Shown: piece after piece, positions 14,001 through 41,293 of the stretch
How positions within the stretch are numbered: the stretch's first letter is position 1
Layout of the letters: each line of letters starts with the position of its first letter
Assembly (NCBI GenBank): GCA_943735955.1
Contig: OX030963.1
Coordinates: 1,589,431-1,653,430 of the forward strand
Direction of reading: 5' to 3'
From: Piscicola geometra
Lineage: Eukaryota; Annelida; Clitellata; Hirudinida; Piscicolidae
Length of the DNA stretch: 64,000 bases
Notes under the pieces: model-generated
Told to the model about the DNA's origin: nothing
The model's input: the letters and a program-made list of their open reading frames with translations, nothing else
The model's database searches: none
Program-made: the position numbers and the translations under genes

Positions 14001-15266
14001 ACAGATAGATAGATGAGTGGATGGGTAAAAATGAATATATATGTCAATTTAGGAAGACTCTGACGATGACCTAATTGGAGATGCTTGTGACAACACTGAT
14101 GACGCGTAAGTTATGAAACATTTTTTGAATAATAAATACATTTCCATTGAAAAAAATATGTAAAAAAATAAATAAAGGATTAAAAAACAAATAAAGGATT
14201 AGATAAAACAAATAAATTATTAAAATCTCTGTTAGTGATGGAGATGGCATACAGGATGATGTCGACAACTGCATTAGAGTGCCCAACGCTGACCAAACCA
14301 ATAATGATGGCGATGAGTTTGGTATGGATAGACGGATGAATGGATAATTAGATGAATGAATAATTAATTTAATTAACTTCAATTTTCCTATATTTAACTT
14401 TAAAAAAAGTATTTATTCTTATCCAAAATCTCACTAGGCGATGCTTGTGACGATGACGACGACAATGATAGAGTGAGAGACACTGTGGATAATTGTCCTT
14501 TGGTTTACAATACTGACCAAGCAGACAAAGATGGTGAGAAGGGATGGACTGGAAAAATGGATGGATTAATGGATGGAAAAGATGGGATGGAAGAGTTCAT
14601 GGGGAAGAATATCCAAACTTTGAGAACTTTTTTCTACCTACTACATCACCAAAACTACTCACACCACGCCAAAACCATCACATTTCACCACAACTACCAC
14701 ATTTCACCACAACTACCACATTTCACCACAACCACCACATTTCACCACAACCACCAAACCATAGGGGATGGCAAAGGTGACAAATGTCAAGAAGACAGCG
14801 ATGGTGATGGAGTGATAGATCGGGTTGATTCGTGTCCGAAAAACAATAAAATCTCGACCACGAGCTTCAAAACTCTCCAAAACGTGGTTCTAGACCCGCA
14901 TGGAAACTCGCAAAACGATCCTAAATGGGAAATAAAGAATGAGGTTGGAAGGATGTTTTTACAATATACCTATTTGAAATACGTTATATTCATTTCCTCT
15001 CAACACATCCTCAATATGTACTTGTTCACCTGTTTTCAGCATTTTATTAAACTTTCATTCACTTATAAAATTGTTTTTTGCTTTAATCATTTCAAACACA
15101 TTCTCCACCCATGCAAGGGGGCAGAGATCATCCAGTCAGTGAACAGTGACCCAGGCCTTGCGATAGGTTTTCAATACATTTAAACAATATTTTACTCTTT
15201 CTATCGTCATCATCATCATCATCATCATCATCCTCATCATCATCATCACCACCATCATCATCATCC

Positions 15267-15353
<87 letters not shown>

Positions 15354-15479
15354 GGAGAGTCAAGGTTTGAAGGTGTGGAGTTCAGTGGTACCTTCTTCAT
15401 TAATTCCGATGATGATGACGACTATGCAGGATTTGTGTTTTCCTACCAGGTGATGATGATGATGATGATAGTTATGATA

Positions 15480-15543
<64 letters not shown>

Positions 15544-17305
15544 GAATAATAACATTGGTAAGAAGATATCGAGACTAGCAGCTAATTAATCACCTTTAAT
15601 AATTAATTTACTTCTTTAAAATACAGAAAAATAATTAAATTAATTTTTCATAAACTCTCGCAGGACAGCTCAAACTTCTATGTGGTGATGTGGAAGAAGT
15701 CAGCGCAAACGTATTGGCAGCCAAATCCATTCCGGTTTGATGACGTGATTTCTTAGAAATTAATCATTTGAAGTTTTGGGCTTTGAATGAACTATACGGG
15801 ATATTTGTTTAAACTATTTAAAATTATTTTTTCAAAAATAAATATAAAGTATAATTTTTAACAACCATTCAACCACCCAAACCACCAACCCACCATCCAA
15901 CCATCCAACCAACCTACCCATCCCACCATTCCAACCCTCATTCAACCACCAATCCCATCCCACCATCCCAACCATCATTCAACCTACTCATCCCATCCCA
16001 CCATCCCAACCCTCATTCAACCACCATTACCATCCCACCATCCCAACCATCCAACCAACCTACCCATCCCACCATCCCAACCCTCATTCAACCACCAATC
16101 CCATCCCAAAACAGAGCAGTGGCCGAACCAGCGATCCAACTGAAAAGCGTTCATTCTGAAACCGGACCGGGTGAAATTTTGAGAAACGCATTGTGGCATA
16201 CTGGAAACACTACAGATGAGGTGGTGATAATGAGGGTTGTGGTGATGGTGATGGTGTTGATTGTGGTGGTGGTGATGATGGTGTTTGTGGTGGTAGTTGT
16301 GGTGATGGTGGTGATTGTGGTTGCTCTGATGATGGGTTTTGTGGTTGAATTGGAGGTGGCTGTGATAAGCGGAAAAAAAATTAAGAGTATTCCTAAAATC
16401 TTAAACGCAAACGAGCGCCAAAACTTAAGCGCAAACCTCCAGGTGACTCTGTTGTGGAAAGATCCACGCAACGAAGGCTGGAAGAACAGGGTGGCTTACC
16501 GCTGGAAACTGCTTCATCTGCCGAAGGATGGCTTGATCCGGTGGGTGAGATTCAATGGGAAAAAACTGAATAAGTTTGATATAGTTATAAGACATAAAAT
16601 ATTTTTTTTTTAAGAATTGAAAAAATGATTTTATGCAATAAAGTATAAAATATTTATTAGCCAAATACGATGACTTTTTCCACCTTCAAGACTGAAGTTC
16701 TTCGAAGACAGAAAACTAGTTGCAGACTCCGGCGACGTTCACGACAAGACACACGCTGGAGGAAGGCATGGAATAGTTTTAATTGATAATTAAATCAAAT
16801 TAAAAATAATTTTAATTATGTATACGTTTATGGTATTATTTGATAAATAATTTTTTACAGTCTATTATAACAACTAAAAGCTAATTTATACAATTTTATA
16901 AAGCACAATATAATATCGTTAAATACAGCATAAATAAAAACTATAAAAAAGGCTTTATAAAATATAAATAAATAAACTATTTCAAAATAAATTTAATCCA
17001 TGGTCCATCAGGTTGGGTGTTTACTGTTTCTCGCAAGCGCACACGATTTGGTCAGATCTCCAAGTTAAATGTAGAGGTGAGTGATGGGTGGATGGGATGG
17101 AATGGGGTTGGTAGATGAGAGGGATGAATGTGATGGGTGGATGGATATGATGGGTGGATAGAATAGGTGGATAAGATGAATGGATGCATGGAATGATAAA
17201 GTAACAAACACTATTTTTAAACTGGTGTTAAAAAAACTAAGTTTAAAAAATGTAATTGACAAACATCATTAATTTTCAGATTCTCCAATAGAAAAAGAAA
17301 CCTAG
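1115..17305 (+). CDS. Thrombospondin with expanded EGF array (5' partial)
   Basis: Secreted calcium-binding matrix glycoprotein of the thrombospondin family, expected to oligomerise through its coiled coil and bind cell receptors and matrix. Exons: 1115-2088 (left border tentative), 2203-2282, 3112-3394, 3969-4151, 4406-4517, 5196-5750, 6954-7063, 7301-7475, 10094-10357, 10903-11096, 11244-11311, 11453-11581, 11709-11783, 12016-12171, 12427-12531, 12749-12856, 13084-13453, 13691-13809, 14053-14105, 14236-14321, 14438-14533, 14765-14943, 15118-15166, 15355-15449, 15664-15734, 16115-16220, 16443-16540, 16691-16765, 17012-17076, 17280-17305. All junctions keep frame. Domain order: His-rich segment, coiled coil, 17 EGF-like domains, type 3 repeats, C-terminal domain, stop TAG. 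No TSR1 or VWC module is seen, so the layout is like pentameric subgroup B (TSP3-5/COMP). The N-terminal laminin-G-like domain and signal peptide are not in the window. The family call is very secure; the 5'-most exon is less so. Confidence 0.93.
2203..3198 (+). other. Thrombospondin coiled-coil oligomerisation segment (two exons)
   Basis: Exons 2203-2282 and the start of 3112-3394 encode a heptad-like helix ([15 protein letters not shown], then [11 protein letters not shown]) followed by the pair of cysteines in 'DECGVC'. In subgroup B thrombospondins the equivalent helix ends in 'ECxxCG' and the two cysteines make inter-chain disulfides in a pentamer. The position directly before the first EGF domain matches the family. 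Confidence 0.85.
5751..6953 (+). other. Thrombospondin intron
   Basis: Donor 'gtgagt' at 5751, acceptor 'accacag' before 6954. AT-rich; a short CA-rich patch at 6305-6345. No other gene seen. Confidence 0.75.
7476..10093 (+). other. Large thrombospondin intron
   Basis: Begins 'gtgggtggtggtgg' and ends 'ctcaccag'. It holds a 12-bp tandem array (9025-9255) and otherwise AT-rich sequence. The EGF modules on either side (10 and 11) are contiguous in the spliced frame, so no missing exon is required. Confidence 0.7.
9025..9255 (+). repeat. 12-bp tandem array (aatgatactgct)n
   Basis: About twenty head-to-tail copies of a 12-base unit, often alternating with aataatactgct variants, inside a thrombospondin intron. 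Open frames over it on both strands are artefacts of the repeat period being a multiple of three. Confidence 0.9.
10674..10902 (+). repeat. CCACAACCAYY-rich acceptor-proximal tract
   Basis: C/A-rich degenerate tandem sequence (units like ccaccacaaccac) running up to the acceptor 'caaccaccag' of the exon at 10903. It replaces a normal pyrimidine tract. Confidence 0.7.
12857..13083 (+). repeat. Intron with (GATGAT)n at donor and (CATCAT)n at acceptor
   Basis: The 227-base intron between two type 3 repeat exons starts gtgagtgtgaagatgatg with ATG-type repeats to about 12940, then carries CAT/ATC-type repeats to the acceptor ccccaccag. The two halves are largely complementary and could pair in the transcript. 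Confidence 0.8.
13810..14052 (+). repeat. GATGGATGG / TTGATGAGTTGATAAAAGG minisatellite intron
   Basis: The whole 243-base intron is degenerate tandem sequence with units around ttgatgagttgataaaaggt and gatggatggg, starting at the donor gtggga. Confidence 0.8.
14686..14757 (+). repeat. 18-bp tandem (cacatttcaccacaacta)n
   Basis: Four near-exact copies just upstream of the acceptor at 14764, in the intron before the last type 3 repeat exon. Confidence 0.85.
15203..15354 (+). repeat. (CAT)n microsatellite ending at a splice acceptor
   Basis: Nearly pure trinucleotide tract that runs into the acceptor itself (tcatcag), so the 3' splice site of exon 15355-15449 is built from the repeat. Confidence 0.95.
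15450..15543 (+). repeat. (ATG)n microsatellite starting at a splice donor
   Basis: Begins at the donor of the same exon (ccag|gtgatgatgatg). It is the reverse complement of the tract on the other side of the exon. Confidence 0.95.
15865..16112 (+). repeat. CCATCCCAACC-rich minisatellite before acceptor
   Basis: Degenerate C-rich tandem array; a unit of roughly 60-75 bases containing 'caacctacccatcccacc' recurs. It ends two bases before the acceptor aaaacag of exon 16115. Confidence 0.85.
16766..17011 (+). other. GC-AG intron in thrombospondin
   Basis: The exon encoding THAGGR ends ggaag|gcatgg and the next begins after ccatcag with GTTGGGTGTT. Joining there restores '[11 protein letters not shown]', the conserved thrombospondin sequence, so the donor is GC, not GT. 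Confidence 0.9.
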
Positions 17306-19409
17306 ATCCACTCATCTATACTTTTTACTTTCATCCGAGTTTCACCCGCAAAATTATTTTATTTTCATTTTTATAAAAAGCCAGTAGTTTGCCTTTCAAA
17401 AATTATAAAGAATTTGTGAGATATTTTCTGTTTACAGAAAGAAAATTTCCATTAGAACATTTCTTTTAAAAATAATAAGAGTTTTTCAAAGTATTTTCGA
17501 AAATATCTTGGAAAAAAAGATTCTTTTCCATCTCAAACTAAAATAAATTATAAGTTCTTTGTTTTATTAAACACTTGCATTTTTCAGACTAAAAGAAAAA
17601 AAAGTAAATATTTATAAAATTGTTGATTTGCATTTAAACTGGGCAATAGACTCTTAAAATTCCCAATAGACTTGACATTTTAAGTTAAATAAATGAAGTC
17701 GATGTAGCAGTTTTTCTGTTGCTATTGCAGTTGCTGTTGTCGTCACGACTGTTGTTTTTAACGTTTTAGGCTTCATCTAAAATTTCTCTTCACATTTTTC
17801 AAATTTTTTATATTAATGAATTGTATAGCGATGTGTAATTCGTTACCTATGCGTGTATATTCCTTAATCTATTATATACGTATTCAAAATGTATTTTCAA
17901 TTTTAAAATCGAAAATATAAAAATATAAATTTTAATTAGAATTTACTTTAAAAAATGTTTTGAAGACCTCTGGCGAAAACTCATTATTTTAATTCATCGT
18001 TTTCTATAACTTCAGATTCAATGAATAATGCTTTAGAATTTTTATTTATTTAAAAAGTATTAGAATACATTTTCATCTAAAAAATTAGTTATGTTTCTTT
18101 TAAAGTTGTTAGTCTATAAAATTAATAAACAATAAATCTCATCTTTAAATTCTTTCAGCTCTGACTAGAACAAGTTATAATTTAGTTTTCGTTTCAACTT
18201 TAAATAAACGACGAGTAAAACATTTTAAAACTCTTTTTTATGGCTTCTATCATGTATTTCGGAGCCGAATTCAAACAAAAACATTTCAAATGTTTCCATG
18301 TATATCCATACATTTGTATAGCCTAAACTTCACATTGTCTCTGTGTTTATCCTTTGGAAAAGTAGAAACTATCAAAAAGCTTACACATTAAAATTAGATA
18401 AGATATGTTATTTATTTGAAGATTTTAAAGGTTTTATACATTGTTATCAGTAAAATTTTGTTTTTAATTTTTAAAATTTACTTGCTTTGAAGTTCAACAA
18501 ATAAATTGTCCAAATTTGTTTACTCAAAATTATTTTTGTTGCTTCATAAAGATATAGGAATGAAAAGGTAAAATAAATTGCCAAAGATTCGGTTGATAAA
18601 CTTCAGTCAAACTGTGGAATAAGGGAAAACATTTTTCAGACTTTTCACGTATTAACTGGATTTTCTAGTCAACGCGCGTATTGAATAAGTCATTACGCGA
18701 AGTGCATGGGTTTCAGGCTCTTCACGGAGTGCCTGAATCCGTGTCTTGACTGTAACGTATATAAACCAAAGCTTCAGTAAAATGAAATTCGCTTTGCCTA
18801 GATGGAAAGACTAAGACAATTAAATATGTAGATCTAAGTCTGGATTTTTCTTAATTCAGTAGAATCCAAGTTTATAAATATTGATGTTTCAAATTAAGTA
18901 TTTAAGAGTTTGTATAAAATTTAAAATGTAAAAAAACTGTATAAAAAGGTTGTACTCAATTTTAAAACCATCTAATGAATTACTCACAAAATATTGTTTT
19001 GTTGAAAGAATACAAATAGCATGAAAGATTTAATACTTCTGGATTCATGGCCATGCATTAGGAAAAGTTGGTGGAATGAAAAAGTTTTTAGGTTCAAACT
19101 ATACAAAAAAGGATTGAAAAAATTGTAAGAGCATGTGATCAACGAGTGTGTTCAACAAGATGGAAAATATGAAAGAGCTTAGAAAAACGAAAAAAAATCA
19201 TTAAATCAAATTCAGAAGATGCAGAAAAACAAATGTAAAAGAAAAAATACAATAAACATGATTAATTAATCCGATAACATTCAATCAATCTATATATTAA
19301 AGCGTGATGAAAAAAGAAACAAAAAAACACGAAATAAGAAATAAAAACCAATAAATGGACGCCAAAACAAACACAATAAAAGGCATAAACAAACACACTA
19401 AATCCGAAA
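17306..19409. other. Intergenic region, thrombospondin to KCC
   Basis: Holds the thrombospondin 3' UTR (several AATAAA-like signals, for example near 17683) and the KCC upstream region. A slightly less AT-rich patch at 18660-18760 includes an inverted repeat and is followed by a TATA-like sequence. No other gene seen. Confidence 0.7.
18763..18771 (+). promoter_or_regulatory. Possible TATA box for the KCC gene
   Basis: The sequence gtatataaacc sits about 640 bases upstream of the KCC start codon at 19410, just after the only less AT-rich patch in the region. In such AT-rich DNA a TATA match is weak evidence. Confidence 0.3.
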
Positions 19410-37013
<17,604 letters not shown>

Positions 37014-38200
37014 ATTTAGAAACATGAGAAAAAAGTTTTTACTGAAAAGATAAAGTTTATAGCTGCATATACCTTTATACATATTTTTTAAATGTATTTT
37101 ATTACAATTTTAGGTTCAATATTTGCATTTTACACATGACCTATTAATAATACAATTAATTTTAATGTATAAAAATATATTTAATAAAAAAGATTACACG
37201 TCAACCAAATTAACTAGATATTTTCATTACTCGATATATTCTTAAGCTTTTGCACTGTCAGCCGTGTGCTTCTTTCAAATTGGGTAGATTCTTGTAGCAC
37301 TAGACAAGCTTGAATGTTCATTCCGTAGTTTTATTAGAAAAAAATATTTAATTTTTATTTAATATTTCAAAGTTTTCTTAGAATTCTAATGGTTGACCAT
37401 TCCTATTTTTTGTTTTCTTAGAATTTATTTTGTTAACCAACCGAAATTTGTCTATTTTGATTTTATATTTCAGATAGTTTAAATATTTGTTAACAATCTC
37501 TATATATTTTTGTTAGGCAATCGATATATTGATGTGATATATGTTGCAAACCGCATGCTACGGTTCCTCTGCCAGAAAATTTAAAGTTAGATTTTGAATT
37601 AAATTTTGGGTTAGGGTCTTTTGGAAAGTAATATTTTATTTAGAGTTTTTAATGCGCAGACGAAGAATAATTAAGATTGAATATGCGTATCATAGTTTAA
37701 TGATAATTTTTTTTATTTAAACAAGTTAAGATGCTGAAGATATTAACCAGAACATAACTTGATCATCATAACAATTGAATAGTCTCTATTTCTTTTCTAT
37801 TTTTATACCTTGAAAATTCATATACACTCCCAAATTAAACGTGAATTTTTCGTTCGCAAGATCTGAATTTTATATAAATACTTGAGAATCGTGTGATGTT
37901 TATTTAACTTCAAGACTAAATAACTTTTTAGATATTAAACAATATATTGAGAAGATATTTGAAAAACTCGAAAAAGATCCATTTACCAAAAATTAAAAAA
38001 AAAAGTTTAATAACTTAAAATAAAAATCAGAGATTGAAATTGTAATGAGGATGAGATTACTGGATGAAAGAAAACTGGATTCTATACACTTTAACTATAA
38101 AAAAGATGGAGCTAAAGAAAGATGGTTGAGTGTTGGAATTTGAAGGATTTAACAATAAAATGAAATAAAAATATATTTAAAAAAATAATTATAATAAAGA
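37014..38200. other. Intergenic region between convergent KCC and BPNT2 genes
   Basis: Both genes end here, facing each other. AT-rich; AATAAA-like signals near 37180 (+). No further gene seen. Confidence 0.7.
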
Positions 38201-40808
38201 CTAAGAATTAGATGATTTTGACTTTGAATCTTTAATCCGTTTAATAATCAAATCATGAGGAAGCAAAGAACCCTTACTCGTAATTAACAATCCATTTTGA
38301 TTGACAACTTCCTTGGGATCTGAATAGCCAATCAAATCACCTCCTAGGTCGCTAGCCCCGCCCCCGGAAATGGATGAGAGGGCATCGGGGGCACAGATAT
38401 CCCACTTTTTGATGTGAGTGGTGTGCAGGTAGAAGAGGGAGGAGCTATTGAGGGTTTGTAATCCTTTATAGCCTGGTGGGAGTAATTGTGAAAATGAAGC
38501 AATAATACGATTATATATTACTTTTAATACGTGTATCCTGGTGGTAGTAGTGATTATGATATTCTATGTTTATCATCCATGAATATTTAAATTAATATAA
38601 TCTACACTTTTCGTTTATACAACCCCCCCATACATCTTCTTAACCATTCATCTTATCCAATCCCACCACCAAAGCCCCCACCCCACCCAACTCACCAGCA
38701 CCACCTGCGGCAATAACACTCACATTCTCTCCCTTCAACGCCTCCTCAACCACGCCCTTCACCTGCCCTGCGTGTGACCTAGACACCAATATCCCCACAC
38801 CACCTGGAAATTTGAATTTGATTTGGCGTTTTTAAATGATGGGGAATGTGTTTAATACTCTAATTTGATAGATCTTTTACTTACCAAGACTATATCTGGA
38901 TAATGGACTTATTTATATATTTTTATTTATGTCTCGAATTTTTACATTTAAGTCGTGATTAATCATCATCTTCATCATCATTATGATCATGACTATTATT
39001 ATCATCATCCTCATCCCCATCATCCTAAACACCCGATTCCTCCTCATCACCATCATCACCAGAAGTTCTGTTGACATCTTCTTCTTCATCACTTCTCATC
39101 CACGAGAGGTAACTCGAGTCTCTGTTCTTGAGAGCCCAGTCTGTGGGGATGATGATGATGTCGTGGTTTTTGTTGTTGGGAGGTGGTTGTGTTGCTGTAA
39201 ATGTTTTTTTTAGTATTGTTGCTTAGCTGTGAGTGTTGTTGGAGGAATTTTCCGTTTATATTTTCTTGATTCAATACGTGATATTAGCTAAAACGAAAAT
39301 TAATATAAACAAAATCACGATTTAAATTACTGAAACAAAATTAAGTTTCTAATAGCCAACAAATAAATGCACAAACAGGATCTTTTATGGAATGGCTGAT
39401 GAATTATCCCTAAAATTGGCCTATCCCTGTATGCCACACACATCATCACTGTCACATACTCTGTGAGGTTTTCTAGGGAGGGGATGGGGTGGGATGGGAT
39501 AGGGTGGGATGGAGTGCGGTGGGATGGAGTGGGGTGGGATGGAGTGGGGTGGGATGGGGTGGGATGCGATGGGGTATGATGGGATGGGGAGAGTTGAGAT
39601 GAGATTAGTTAAAATAGGATGAGTTTAGATGAGATGGGGTGGGATGATTTAGGATGGGATAACTATAAAAAGATTATTGAAAATTTAAGAAATATTTTCG
39701 GATTTTAAAAAATGAATTAACTTAGTTAATTTTGAAGGTCATATCAAACCCATGTATTCTTGTGTAGCATCCAAAGGATCAATCCAAACCAGCAAATCAT
39801 CAGAGTTGTAGTTCAGATCTTGGTCAGGATCTGATGGCATTTGGATAAAAAGTTTAACTTAATGATATATAATTTTTTTTATTTTATTATATTTATGAAC
39901 AAAATTGATTTGAAAAAAGCTTTGTTAATAGATTTATTATTCTCTTAAAACCTATGTTGTTAACATTATTATTATTATTAAACCATAAAGTTTATGTTGT
40001 TAACATTATTATTATTATTAATCCATAAAGTTTATGGATTAATAATAATAATAATGTTAACAACATATGGCATAAACCTATGATGTTGCTGAGAGTGTCT
40101 ATATTGGCACTGTTGTAGATCAGATCCACTCCTTCGACAGAACTTCCAACTTCATCATCATGCTCCTCTGAAACTATCTGAAAATGGAAATTTGTCATAA
40201 ATATGATTTATTAGAAAAACACTTTTAAATTCAAAATGTCTATTGAATAATTTTAAGTTAATACATCTAATAGTCAGTAATTATAAACTAACTTTTAGAT
40301 ATTTATAACGTTTTTTAAGAGTGTTGGTGATGATGTGATGAGAAGCCAAGTCTGCCTTTGTCATCAATTCTTTCGCCCCCTCCCTTGTCATGCCTTTTAC
40401 CTATAGAAATAATTGTATATTAACTTTAAAATTAACAATTAATTTTTTTGTGAATGAGTATTATGAAAATACTTGCATTAAAATTTCGTTTTATGAATTA
40501 AAATAAAATTAAGAAAAATATTTTTTTTATTTCACTTTTTCAGAAAGATCTGGTGAATTTCTGAGTTTGACAATTTCAACACCAGCTGTTTCAAGCAGAA
40601 GCAAGCCATCAAGCAGTAACTCTTTCATATTAATTTGTTTTTCTTCTCTTACTGATTTCATCCAAAAAATACAATATACCGTGAAACAAAAAAAAAGGAA
40701 AAGTAACAGTTTTATTCTTTTTTTAGACATACTTTGTACCAGAGTGGGTCTATTTACTTTTTCGAATTGAATCATATTATTTAAAAAACGTTTTAAAAGT
40801 TGATCCAA
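38201..40808 (-). CDS. BPNT2: Golgi-resident 3'-phosphoadenosine 5'-phosphate 3'-phosphatase (BPNT2/IMPAD1-like)
   Basis: Magnesium-dependent, inositol-monophosphatase-fold enzyme that converts PAP, the by-product of sulfotransferases, to AMP in the Golgi lumen. Exons in gene order: 40808-40536, 40400-40293, 40177-40078, 39830-39750, 39472-39377, 39194-39093, 38803-38696, 38472-38201; total 1,140 bases (379 residues; human 359). An N-terminal membrane segment (LLLFLFFCFTVYCIFW) at residues about 34-49 fits a type II Golgi protein. Metal-site motifs are present: 'VSEEHDD', 'VWIDPLDATQEY', 'KKWDICAPDA'; also 'ILVSRSHAGQV' and 'IAAGGAGYKGL'. All the key acidic residues are there, so the enzyme looks functional. 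The donor of exon 6 (39093) has a rival 17 bases upstream (gttacc) that is not in frame-equal register with known homologues but keeps phase. Confidence 0.92.
39480..39665 (+). repeat. GGGATGGGGT / GGGATGGAGT tandem tract
   Basis: Purine-rich degenerate 5-11 base repeats on the plus strand, hence a C/T-rich tract in the BPNT2 transcript immediately before the acceptor of the exon at 39472. Confidence 0.85.
39953..40067. repeat. Perfect 37-bp palindrome plus an extra direct copy
   Basis: Left arm 39993-40029 (tatgttgttaacattatt...) and right arm 40031-40067 are perfect reverse complements around a single G at 40030. A further copy of the left arm with one change lies at 39953-39989. It sits in a BPNT2 intron, 11 bases from the donor of exon 3. 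It could be a small MITE-like insertion or a local inverted duplication. Confidence 0.95.
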
Positions 40809-41293
40809 ATACTTTAAAATAGTCAGCTCTTAATTTCTTTTAAAATAAAAAACAACATTTTGCAACAATTTTTATTCAATTAAATACTTTTTCATTATTT
40901 ATAATACACATATAATTGATAAGATAATTGAAAGCTAATTACTACAACCCATTTATAAACTGTTAGAAGAATATAAGACCGAACCTGTGGAATGATGAAA
41001 TATTTATTTTATAAACTAAGTGAAACTTTCAGAAAATCTTAATTTACAGTATAACTTATCGAATTTATTCATAATTTTTATTCCACACCTCCCACCTACT
41101 CCAAGCAACAGAGCATTACTCCAGAAAAACGTCGTGGTTTTGCTCAGGTTTTCTTGAAGTGAAAAGTTTTTTTAATTGATTAAAGTGTACTAAAAAAATT
41201 AGCTTCACTTGAATTCGATCTTTTTAACTCAATCAATCTATTTCACTATTATGTCTCAATTTTTCAAACCAATCCCCCTTCATTTAATTCATA

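Larger units (their letters stand above)
12460..14850 (+). other. Thrombospondin type 3 calcium repeats
   Basis: Starts with '[13 protein letters not shown]' in exon 12427-12531 and continues through eight further exons with repeated D-x-D-x-DG-x2-D and DNCP motifs (for example [25 protein letters not shown]). These form the calcium wire that wraps around the C-terminal domain. Exon 13084-13453 carries an Asn/His/Asp-rich insertion between 'YNPDQ' and 'GDLCDNCP'. Exons are short and flanked by low-complexity introns. Confidence 0.92.
14851..17305 (+). other. Thrombospondin C-terminal lectin-like domain
   Basis: Nine exons encode the complete domain. Landmarks in order: [120 protein letters not shown], then a short tail ending at TAG 17303-17305. 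This is the most conserved part of thrombospondins and settles the identity of the gene. Confidence 0.95.
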
